From: PUPG01 sp041686485
Lineage (GTDB): Bacteria; Bacteroidota; Bacteroidia; Bacteroidales; UBA7960
Length of the DNA: 38,012 nucleotides
Reading direction: 5' to 3'
NCBI GenBank assembly: GCA_041686485.1
Contig: JAWLDT010000018.1
Location: 1-38,012 of the forward strand
Below are positions 10,101-17,123 of this stretch, one piece after another (the first letter of the stretch is position 1; every line of letters begins with the position of its first letter). The notes under the pieces were generated by a model that did not search any database, was not told the DNA's origin, and worked only from the letters and a program-made list of their open reading frames with translations. A program made the translations under genes and the position numbers.

Positions 10101-10421
10101 AGAGATGTGGCCACTATGCTGCAGTCATTGCATTATGCTATTTATAAAGGATACTTTTTGAGAAAGGAATTTGTCCCTGTTGACAGCAATTACCTGCGCC
10201 CTTGCCTGGATCGTTGGTATCAAAAAGTATCAAAAACGTTTCTGAATGCCTATTGTCAACATCTTCAGGATAAAGCGATCATACCCGACGACAAGGATAC
10301 CTTTGAAGACATGTTAAACCTGTATATGTTTGAAAAAGCTATTCAGGAGTTGCATAGTTTTGTTGACCATGAACCTGAATCCGCTGTTATACCGCTTAAA
10401 ATTCTTCAAAAGCTTAAATAA
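7152..10421 (+). CDS. treS: Trehalose synthase (TreS, GH13) fused to a maltokinase-like domain lacking catalytic aspartates
   Basis: This is a 1089-residue cytoplasmic fusion. The N-terminal 550 or so residues are a GH13 trehalose synthase that interconverts maltose and trehalose. The catalytic set is present: nucleophile Asp205 (GFRLDAVPYL), acid/base Glu247 (LLAEANQWP) and Asp313 (LRNHDELTL). The C-terminal half (about 570-1089) is a maltokinase, the partner that normally makes maltose-1-phosphate for GlgE. Here the kinase signature HGDxHLGQ reads HGNYKLDKV (Asn947) and the metal-binding DFEGE reads NFEGE (Asn964), so both key aspartates are Asn, which predicts little or no kinase activity. 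The domain is otherwise well kept (SPLRDVATML follows), arguing for a retained structural or sensing role rather than decay. No GlgE-like gene is seen here. It is convergent with the phosphate transporter. Confidence 0.93.
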   Translation: MREISNSLWYKDAIIYQLHVRSFYDSTGDGIGDFKGLIRKLDYIQSLGVNTIWLLPFYPSPLKDGGYDIADFTGIHQDYGTLADFRRFVTEAHKRGLRIIAELVLNHTSKDHKWFQRARQAKPGSVFRDYYVWSETPDKFLDARIIFQDFEVSNWTYDHVAGAYYWHRFYSHQPDLNFDSPRVQQEILRVLDFWFKIGVDGFRLDAVPYLFEEEGTNCENLPPTHTYLKSLRKYVDDKYGDKLLLAEANQWPDDASAYFGDGDECHMAFHFPVMPRLYMALRMEDRFPVVDILEQTPSIPENCQWAIFLRNHDELTLEMVSDEERDYMYRAFAKDPKKRVNVGIRRRLFPLLGGDSRSIELLNILLLSLPGTPVIYYGDEIGMGDNYYLGDRDGVRTPMQWSPDKNAGFSHADPQQLFLPLVIDPHYHYTSVNVENQEKNPSSFLWWQRRVIAKRRQYQAFGRGRLQFINTSNPKILAFVRSFNEEKILVVVNLSRYSQHVELDLSQFAGSTPVEAFSRNEFPLITEEPWSFSMQFKNYFWFELRAPGKEVHPVLDKAKSPICIRGEEWNRMDVDLQYAVRDRLYDYLVQIKWFKGDTRKLRNINVLDVIPLAEKKYTPFLVIIELDLIEDNKYIYLMPISLISNNKAEEIRGKYPHFVIAPVEVDQEEGIIFDGSIDRTLHESLFDVIRRRSQIKGINGNIRGKSGSLLRKQYDPDEMLHPHMIPSRQTNSSIVYGDRFFLRIYRSPQEGENPDVEILKNLTRKTDFQHMPAYLGRLDYRNPNLEDTSVAVLQELIPNVGNAWDMTQTSIEGFFDKILTEKMAYDQIGQIGEDDMDELIGSFYLEMVQKLAVRTAEMHQALGSIEELAAFKPEPFSLLYQKSLYQALRTYVKRTFLAIEKEAGNVPESSRELLFAILGDQDVFLKNMRQILESGKLPAIKTRIHGNYKLDKVLFTGKDFKIINFEGELERSLSVRKIKHSPLRDVATMLQSLHYAIYKGYFLRKEFVPVDSNYLRPCLDRWYQKVSKTFLNAYCQHLQDKAIIPDDKDTFEDMLNLYMFEKAIQELHSFVDHEPESAVIPLKILQKLK

Positions 10422-10562
10422 GCCAGTACGTGATTATCTGTCGAAAGGTGTTCTTTCTTTAACAACACCTCATCTATAGGCCAGAGTTGCTTGTAAGCCA
10501 TGCTTGCTATTCCGGAGGATGCTGGCATTTCCTGTCATGCCCGGGTAGTAGCTATGCTCTGA

Positions 10563-12821
10563 CTATTCTGTCGGCAGATTTTTATAGAGAATAAAGTCGC
10601 GATGGGCTTTTAGCATGTTCACGGTATAGAGCAGCAGGTTCTTGGTTTCCGCCAGATGATTAAAATACAACAGGCTGTTCCTTGTGCCTGCTTCTCCTGA
10701 CTGTATCATTTTTACCTGTTGTTTCTTTAAGTCTTGCAAATATGTAAGGATTTGCTTCTGGAAGTTAATAATGTTGGTCAACCGGGCGAAATCTTTTTCA
10801 TCTATCAAATCCAGGATCGACTGAAGTAATTTGGTTACGGAAGCAGATAGCTGTTTGAGTTTTTCTGTTTGCTCGTTACTTAGTGGTGGATGGTGATTAT
10901 CCAGATGCTCAGAAGCCGGTTCTGCCAGATAGGTGACGCAGTGAGCAATTTCTCTCAAATAGTCAAGGATCTGAATATAATAATGACTGCTGCTTATAGC
11001 GTCTTCTTCCAGTTTTTTTATGGTCCCATACGCATCAGCCTTGAGCTCTTTTGTTTTTAGATTCAGTGCCCGAATGTCTTTCAGGGTGGCATGCATCTGC
11101 TTCCTGTCTTCCGCAATCAGGTTTTTATTGATTTGATCATAGAGCTCTGCTGTCTTCTGGAGAGTCTCCCTGATGCTAAGCTCACAATTTGTCATGATGC
11201 TTTGGTTGTCCCACTGTAGTTTTTCCTTTTCTTCGTATTCCTGTCTCTTTTTGGTCCGTTTTTGATGATAGCGGTATGTTTTCACAATAATGGCAAAAGC
11301 ACCTGTTATGGCAATAGCTGCTGCTATGACACCTCCTTTGCTGATTACTATGGCGATCAGGAAAGAGACGGTAAAAGCGGCAAACGCCGTAAAAAACCAA
11401 CCGCCAATCACCGTTATAACGCCCGAGATACGATAAACGGCACTCTCCCGCCCCCAGGCCCTGTCAGAAAGCGACGTCCCCATGGCAACCATGAAGGTAA
11501 CATAAGTGGTTGAAAGCGGCAGCGTGAGTGATGTTGCCAGGGCGATCAAACTGCTGGCTACCACCAGGTTTACAGAAGCCCTGACCTGGTCAAAGTAGGG
11601 CATGTCGCCTGGAGTCAGCTTTTTGCTTGCAGGCTCTGGTTTTGTGAAAACCCTGTTAAGACGTTTTAGAGCGCCCGGCGGCAGAAGCCAGATAAAAAAA
11701 TTGTTGATCTCAAGCCCCATCCTGAGAATGTTCCGGGCCAGGGGTGAAGCCGAGAAACGTTCATAACCCTCGGATTGTCTGGCCAGGTCAATCTCTGTTT
11801 GCGTAACCGATTTTGCCTTTTTTGAGAATATCAGGGTTACTATCATGATCGCACCGGCGATGGTCAGAAAGATCGTAGGGGTCTGCACAGGTTCCAGTAG
11901 CGACTCCATGGTAAACGTTTCCGGATTCAGCGTTGGATCTTCTATAAAGAGCATATACGACTCCAGTCCGGCGAGGGGTACCCCTATGAAGTTTACCAGG
12001 TCATTCGATGCAAATGCCATGGCCAGCGCAAAAGTGCCGACAAGTATGATGATACGGAGAATATTGATCTTGAAAAGGATGATCAACAACTGAAATAAAA
12101 CTGTCAGCCCGACAAAGGTGAATAGCATGAGCTTCCATGTGTTACTGCTGAGCCATGCCATAATATCCGGTGTCATAAAGGAAGCACCGCTGGCACCTTT
12201 TAAAATGAGGAAATAGATAATGGCCGAGATGGATAAACCGCCCCAGATGGAACCCAGATATACTATTTTTTGTTGGTATCTGAAGGTAAATAACAGGCGG
12301 GCAAAAAACATGACCAATGTGCCAACCGAAAACGATATAACCACAGAAAGCAATATAGCAGAGATAATACCCAGGGCACGGCCGGAGTTTATATAATCGC
12401 CAATAGCCTGCAAACCTTCGCCTGTCGATAATGTTTTTAATAATGCAACCGCCACAGCCGCTCCAAGTAGTTCGAATATAATGGATACGGTGGTTGATGT
12501 CTGTAACCCAAACGTATTAAATGCATCCAACAAAATCATGTCGGTGATCATCACCGCCAGGAAAATGATCATGATCTCGTTGAAATAAAACTTTTCCGGA
12601 TTAAATATCCCGCTGCGTGCAACTTCCATCATGCCACTGCTGAAAATAGATCCCACCAGGACACCCAGCGCCGCAATGCTCATAATAACAAAAAAAGGTG
12701 CCACCCTGGCTCCGATGGATGAATTCAGGAAGTTAACGGCATCGTTGCCAACTCCAACGCTCAGGTCTGCTACCGCCAGAATGAGCAACGCAACAACAAA
12801 AAAGAGGTATACATAATCCAT
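10563..12821 (-). CDS. PiT-family inorganic phosphate transporter with a PhoU-like tail
   Basis: This 752-residue inner-membrane permease takes up phosphate, probably as a metal-phosphate complex with cation symport. The ATG at 12821 is chosen over a TTG at 12851 because it places the first membrane helix (YLFFVVALLILAV) at the N-terminus. The two PiT signature repeats are visible: GVGNDAVNFLNSSIGAR (23-39) and FASNDLVNFIGVPLAG in the second half. There are about ten to twelve membrane segments to residue 520, then a roughly 210-residue soluble helical tail resembling PhoU/DUF47, common in Bacteroidota PiT proteins. It lies between TreS and the trehalose operon on the opposite strand. The phosphorylase of that operon consumes or releases phosphate, so the link may be functional, but that is inference. 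A 14-base palindrome precedes its start. Confidence 0.92.
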   Translation of the reverse strand: MDYVYLFFVVALLILAVADLSVGVGNDAVNFLNSSIGARVAPFFVIMSIAALGVLVGSIFSSGMMEVARSGIFNPEKFYFNEIMIIFLAVMITDMILLDAFNTFGLQTSTTVSIIFELLGAAVAVALLKTLSTGEGLQAIGDYINSGRALGIISAILLSVVISFSVGTLVMFFARLLFTFRYQQKIVYLGSIWGGLSISAIIYFLILKGASGASFMTPDIMAWLSSNTWKLMLFTFVGLTVLFQLLIILFKINILRIIILVGTFALAMAFASNDLVNFIGVPLAGLESYMLFIEDPTLNPETFTMESLLEPVQTPTIFLTIAGAIMIVTLIFSKKAKSVTQTEIDLARQSEGYERFSASPLARNILRMGLEINNFFIWLLPPGALKRLNRVFTKPEPASKKLTPGDMPYFDQVRASVNLVVASSLIALATSLTLPLSTTYVTFMVAMGTSLSDRAWGRESAVYRISGVITVIGGWFFTAFAAFTVSFLIAIVISKGGVIAAAIAITGAFAIIVKTYRYHQKRTKKRQEYEEKEKLQWDNQSIMTNCELSIRETLQKTAELYDQINKNLIAEDRKQMHATLKDIRALNLKTKELKADAYGTIKKLEEDAISSSHYYIQILDYLREIAHCVTYLAEPASEHLDNHHPPLSNEQTEKLKQLSASVTKLLQSILDLIDEKDFARLTNIINFQKQILTYLQDLKKQQVKMIQSGEAGTRNSLLYFNHLAETKNLLLYTVNMLKAHRDFILYKNLPTE

Positions 12822-12838
12822 ATTCAATAGCGTATTGA

Positions 12839-12852
12839 TTTGATATATCAAA
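12839..12852 (-). promoter_or_regulatory. 14-bp perfect palindrome upstream of the phosphate transporter
   Basis: TTTGATATATCAAA is a perfect 14-base palindrome ending 17 bases before the transporter ATG, a suitable place for a repressor site. It could also be chance in AT-rich DNA. No regulator for it is encoded nearby. Confidence 0.3.
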
Positions 12853-13042
12853 ATTACACAGTATATGTTAAGCGAATGTGAAGTTACCGTTAAGAAGATG
12901 TTGTTCGTAAAGTGTGGAAATTTATCTACAATTTACCTCTCTTCCTCATTCCCATAAGAAATTTATTGGTTATTCGCTTGAAATAAGCTATTTTTATGAT
13001 GCGTTTACAGATTTTTGTAATAATGGCATCAATTATGCAAAT

Positions 13043-13068
13043 CATGTTTACCATCATATATAAACATG
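13043..13068 (+). promoter_or_regulatory. 8-10-8 inverted repeat just before the trehalose operon
   Basis: CATGTTTA (13043-13050) and TAAACATG (13061-13068) form a perfect inverted repeat around a 10-base spacer, ending 7 bases before the first ATG of the operon. It could be an operator or an RNA hairpin masking the translation start. Either would control the whole operon. Confidence 0.4.
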
Positions 13069-13075
13069 TAATACT

Positions 13076-14629
13076 ATGAAAGATAATCCGAGAGCCTTGA
13101 TCCCGGCTGATTTAGACGCCCTTGTTTTTGATATGGATGGGGTTGTTACAAATACACGATCTACCCATGAACAGGCATGGAAGAAACTCTTTGATACCTT
13201 CCTGAAGAAAAACGGAAAGGAAGAGATGCAGCCTGATGATTATGGCCGTTACCTGGACGGTAAGCCGCGTTATGAGGGTGTAAAAAGCTTTCTTCAGGCG
13301 CGGCAGATCGATTTACCATACGGAAAAACAGATGATCCACCCGGGGAGGACACCGTTTGTGCCCTGGGAAACAGAAAAAATGAACTATTTAACACCCTGA
13401 TCGAGAAAGAAGGGGCAGAGCGCTATCCGGATGCAGTAGCGAAAATCGAAAAATGGCGCAAAATGGGCATGAAAACGGCAATCGTTTCCTCCAGCAAAAA
13501 TTGTGAGAAAATTATTGCCCATGCCGGTGTGGCCCATCTGTTTGACGTCAGGGTAGATGGTGTTATATCTGAGGAACGCAACCTGACAGGCAAACCGCAT
13601 CCGGATATCTTTCTGGAAGCTGCCCGCGAGCTTGGAGCACGCCCGGAGAAAAGTATTGTCTTCGAAGATGCAATATCCGGGGTGGAAGCAGGACAAAAAG
13701 GCTTTTTTGGCCTGGTAGCCGGTGTTGCACGCTTCGAAAACCGGGACGCACTGCTTCAGCATGGTGCCGATATTACCTTTACTACCTTTGAGGATTTCAA
13801 TCTCTTTGAAGATGAAAGCCTGGCTGGTTATTTTAAGCCCTCACGGCCCATGGTATTTTCAAAAGAAGCAGATCTTTTCGATAAGTTCGCCTCCTGCAAG
13901 CCGGTTTTCTTTCTGGATTATGACGGTACCCTTACTCCCATTGTAAACAAGCCCGAAGATGCGGTTTTATCTGACAGTATGCGCGATACCCTTGCAAAGC
14001 TGGCAGAATTGTTTACCGTGGCCATTGTTACCGGTAGGGACGTGGAAGATGTGCAACAACTTGTCGGACTTGACAACCTGATCTATTCGGGTAGTCACGG
14101 CTATATCACCACTGGTCCGGATGGCATGTATATGGAACACGAGCGGTCGGATGAAATTATCGCCCTGCTGGATATAGTGGAGAAGGACCTTCATGATTTA
14201 ATGAATAACCGTGTCGAAGGTATCCAGGTTGAGCGGAAACGTTATGCCATTGCCGTGCACTATAGAAATGCAGACCAAAAAGATGTGCCATTTGTCTATC
14301 AGGTTGTCGATAAGCTGCTTGAACGGCATGACGGACTTAAAACCGGTGAAGGGAAGAAGATCGTGGAGGTGAAGCCGGATATTGACTGGCATAAGGGGAA
14401 AGCAGTACGCTGGATCATGGATAAGCTGGGGGTGAGTGATAATCCCGACTTGTTGCCACTGTTTATCGGTGACGACGTAACAGACGAAGATGCTTTTAAG
14501 GCTTTGTCGGACAACGGGATCGGTATCCTCGTGGAGAACCATGGACAGCAGACGACTGCTGCCTATAGTTTAAAAAATGTGTTTCAGGTTGAACAGTTTT
14601 TCAATACGATTATTGATATGTACAGCTAG
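13076..14629 (+). CDS. Beta-phosphoglucomutase-like HAD domain fused to trehalose-6-phosphate phosphatase
   Basis: This 517-residue cytoplasmic protein has two HAD domains. The first (about 12-250) is of beta-phosphoglucomutase type, with DxD Asp19/Asp21 in LVFDMDGVVTNT, a helical cap, and KPHPDIFLEAA and FEDAISGVEAG. It would turn beta-glucose-1-phosphate into glucose-6-phosphate. The second (about 270-515) is a trehalose-6-phosphate phosphatase: FFLDYDGTLTP (nucleophile Asp281, Asp283), VTGRDVED, VEVKPDIDWHKGKA and FIGDDVTDEDAF (Asp466, Asp467, Asp470), all intact. The same order, followed by a GH65 domain, is known in one polypeptide, Mycobacterium tuberculosis OtsB1 (Rv2006). Here the GH65 part is the next gene, so the locus looks like the split form. 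It heads a three-gene operon with gaps of 68 and 29 bases. Confidence 0.92.
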   Translation: MKDNPRALIPADLDALVFDMDGVVTNTRSTHEQAWKKLFDTFLKKNGKEEMQPDDYGRYLDGKPRYEGVKSFLQARQIDLPYGKTDDPPGEDTVCALGNRKNELFNTLIEKEGAERYPDAVAKIEKWRKMGMKTAIVSSSKNCEKIIAHAGVAHLFDVRVDGVISEERNLTGKPHPDIFLEAARELGARPEKSIVFEDAISGVEAGQKGFFGLVAGVARFENRDALLQHGADITFTTFEDFNLFEDESLAGYFKPSRPMVFSKEADLFDKFASCKPVFFLDYDGTLTPIVNKPEDAVLSDSMRDTLAKLAELFTVAIVTGRDVEDVQQLVGLDNLIYSGSHGYITTGPDGMYMEHERSDEIIALLDIVEKDLHDLMNNRVEGIQVERKRYAIAVHYRNADQKDVPFVYQVVDKLLERHDGLKTGEGKKIVEVKPDIDWHKGKAVRWIMDKLGVSDNPDLLPLFIGDDVTDEDAFKALSDNGIGILVENHGQQTTAAYSLKNVFQVEQFFNTIIDMYS

Positions 14630-14677
14630 TTTTTTCGAAGAACCGATCGAAAACGTTCAGAAACCGTTTCGAAAAAA
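14630..14677 (+). promoter_or_regulatory. Intergenic inverted repeat and LacI-operator-like palindrome within the trehalose operon
   Basis: Between the HAD-TPP and GH65 genes, TTTTTTCGAA (14630-14639) and TTCGAAAAAA (14668-14677) form a perfect 10-base inverted repeat with a 28-base spacer. Inside it, GAAACCGTTTC (14660-14670) is an 11-base odd palindrome like LacI-family operators. The element could adjust expression of the two downstream genes. It is too AT-rich to be a convincing terminator. Confidence 0.35.
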
Positions 14678-14697
14678 GATATTTAGTTATTGAGATT

Positions 14698-17094
14698 ATG
14701 GATAAAACGTGGTATGTAGAGTATGAAAAATGGGATGAGAACTTACATCCCCTTAGGGAAGCATTATGCACACTGGGAAATGGCTTTTTTGCCACCCGTG
14801 GTGCCCTGGAAATGGAAAAGGATAACGAATACAACTATCCGGGGACATACCTGGCCGGTGGCTACAACCGGATGAAGTCAAACGTGAAGGACCGTACAGT
14901 CGAAAACGAGGATTTGGTTAACTGGCCAAACTGGTTGCTCCTGACATTCAAAATAGGCAGCAATCCCTGGTTTCAGCTTAAAGATATGGAGATTCTGGGG
15001 TTTATCACATCCCTGAACATGAAGGAAGGTATTCTGGAACGTAAGATGCGCTTTAAGGATCCGCAGGGTTGTATCACGACCATTATCAGCCGGCGTATTG
15101 TAAGCCTGGCAGATTACCATGTCGCCGGCATCGAATGGACTTTTATTCCGGAGAACTGGGAAGGCCGGCTGACTATCCGATCAGGAATTGACGGCAACCT
15201 GATCAATAACAATGTGGCGCGCTACAGCGATCTGAACCAGGATCACATCGAAGTAACAGATAAGGGAAAGCTCGACAATTTGGGTATCTTTCTTTCCAGC
15301 CGTACAAAGCAATCGGATATTCGGATGACGCAGGCAGCCATGACGCATTTTTACGTGCACCAGGAGAATCTGGGTCTTCAGCCCAAGGTAGTTCATCTCA
15401 AAGACAGTATCGCCGCTGACTATTCCCTGGATTGCCGAAAACTGGAGCCCATCCGGATCGAGAAGCAGGTTGCCCTATATACCTCGCGCGATGTTGCCAT
15501 TAGTGATCCTTTCACAGAGGCGCAAACAAAAATCTCCAGGCTGGGCACCTTTGCCGGTATAGCTGCTAAACAGAAGAAGGCCTGGGACAGGATCTGGAAT
15601 TATAATGATATGGTGCTTGATTCCTCTGAAACGGATCAGATGGTGTTGCGCCTGCATATTTTCCATCTGTATCAGACGGTTTCGGGAAACAGTATGGATT
15701 ACGATGTTGGTGTGCCTGCCAGGGGTTGGCACGGCGAAGGGTATCGAGGACATATTTTCTGGGATGAGTTGTACATCCTCCCGTTTATAAACCTTCATTA
15801 CCCCCAGCTCTCAAGGTCGCTGCAGATGTACCGCTATCGTCGTTTGGGTGAAGCCTATGAGGCAGCCCGGGAAAAAGGGAAACGCGGTGCGCTATTCCCC
15901 TGGCAAAGCGGAAGCAATGGCCGGGAAGAGACCCAAAAACTGCATCTGAACCCGAAATCGGGTCGCTGGCTGCCGGATGTATCGCATTTGCAATACCATA
16001 TCAACATCGCCATACCCTATAACGTATGGCATTATTATCAAAGTACCGGCGACATGGATTTCCTGGCGTCATTCGGTGCTGAAATGATCTTTGCCACCGC
16101 CCTCTTCTGGTCGGATATGGCAATTTACAACCCAAAGCGGGATCGTTACGAGATTCATAAAGTCATGGGGCCGGATGAATACCATACCCATTATCCGGGG
16201 ATCGAAGAGCCCGGGTTGAACAATAATACCTACACCAATGTGATGGCTGTTTGGGTCATTCAGCAGGCACTGAACCTGCTTGAGCTGCTGGATGACATGT
16301 GTTGTTATGAGCTTGCCGATAAAATGGGTATTACAAAAGAAGATATAGAGAAATGGAACAAGCTTACAGAACGGATGTTTGTGCCATTTCACGAAACAGA
16401 TATTATTTCGCAGTTTGAAGGGTATGAGGCCCTGGAAGAGCTGGATTGGGAGCATTATCGAAAACACCATGGCGATGCTTTCCGCCTCGACCGTATCCTG
16501 GAAAGCGAAGGGGATACCCCCAACCGGTATAAGGCCAGCAAACAGGCCGATGTGCTGATGCTGTTCTACCTGTTTTCGTATGAAGAGCTACTTACGCTTT
16601 TCAAAAAACTTGGGTATAACTTTGAACCCGATATCATCCCCAAAAACATTGCCTATTATTCAAAACGAACATCTCATGGTTCTACCCTGAGCCAGGTTAT
16701 TCATGCATGGGTGTATGCCCGGTCAAATCGTTCCCGCTCATGGAAACGTTTTAAAACTGCCCTGATGAGCGATTTTAAGGACATTCAGGGAGGGACAACC
16801 CACGAAGGCATACATCTGGGTGCAATGGCAGGAACCATGGATCTTATCCAACGTTGCTATTCAGGGCTGGAAATACGGGATGACGTATTGTGGTTCAACC
16901 CGATGCTACCCGAAGATATCAACCATATGGCCTTTTATGTTCGTTACCGGAGCCACTGGATCAAACTGGATATCACTCATAAAAAAATATCGGTTACATT
17001 CTGCAAGGGATGGGCGAATCCGGTCTATATCGGGGTAAAAGGAAAGAAATATTTTTTTAAGACAGATGAGCAGAAGGAGTTTTCATTGCAATAA
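14698..17094 (+). CDS. GH65 family disaccharide phosphorylase, probably acting on trehalose or trehalose-6-phosphate
   Basis: This 798-residue cytoplasmic enzyme has the GH65 layout: N-terminal beta-sandwich (about 1-270), linker helices, then an (alpha/alpha)6 barrel. The general acid is Glu494 in VMGPDEYHTH, the motif that carries the catalytic Glu in maltose and kojibiose phosphorylases. RTSHGSTLSQVIHAW is the phosphate-pocket region, and GGTTHEGIHLGAMAGTMDL is typical of the subgroup found with HAD-TPP proteins in mycobacteria. The likely reaction is phosphorolysis of trehalose to beta-glucose-1-phosphate and glucose (or of trehalose-6-phosphate to beta-glucose-1-phosphate and glucose-6-phosphate). 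The beta-PGM-like domain encoded just upstream would consume the product. Motifs place the family firmly; the exact disaccharide cannot be read from sequence. Confidence 0.88.
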   Translation: MDKTWYVEYEKWDENLHPLREALCTLGNGFFATRGALEMEKDNEYNYPGTYLAGGYNRMKSNVKDRTVENEDLVNWPNWLLLTFKIGSNPWFQLKDMEILGFITSLNMKEGILERKMRFKDPQGCITTIISRRIVSLADYHVAGIEWTFIPENWEGRLTIRSGIDGNLINNNVARYSDLNQDHIEVTDKGKLDNLGIFLSSRTKQSDIRMTQAAMTHFYVHQENLGLQPKVVHLKDSIAADYSLDCRKLEPIRIEKQVALYTSRDVAISDPFTEAQTKISRLGTFAGIAAKQKKAWDRIWNYNDMVLDSSETDQMVLRLHIFHLYQTVSGNSMDYDVGVPARGWHGEGYRGHIFWDELYILPFINLHYPQLSRSLQMYRYRRLGEAYEAAREKGKRGALFPWQSGSNGREETQKLHLNPKSGRWLPDVSHLQYHINIAIPYNVWHYYQSTGDMDFLASFGAEMIFATALFWSDMAIYNPKRDRYEIHKVMGPDEYHTHYPGIEEPGLNNNTYTNVMAVWVIQQALNLLELLDDMCCYELADKMGITKEDIEKWNKLTERMFVPFHETDIISQFEGYEALEELDWEHYRKHHGDAFRLDRILESEGDTPNRYKASKQADVLMLFYLFSYEELLTLFKKLGYNFEPDIIPKNIAYYSKRTSHGSTLSQVIHAWVYARSNRSRSWKRFKTALMSDFKDIQGGTTHEGIHLGAMAGTMDLIQRCYSGLEIRDDVLWFNPMLPEDINHMAFYVRYRSHWIKLDITHKKISVTFCKGWANPVYIGVKGKKYFFKTDEQKEFSLQ

Positions 17095-17123
17095 TGGTAT
17101 TATAAATTAAATACAACAACAAT

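Noticed and set aside
10446..10470. AGGTGTT/AACACCT hairpin between TreS and the phosphate transporter as a terminator
   Set aside because: The stem has only seven pairs, the loop is eleven bases, and no T run follows on either strand.
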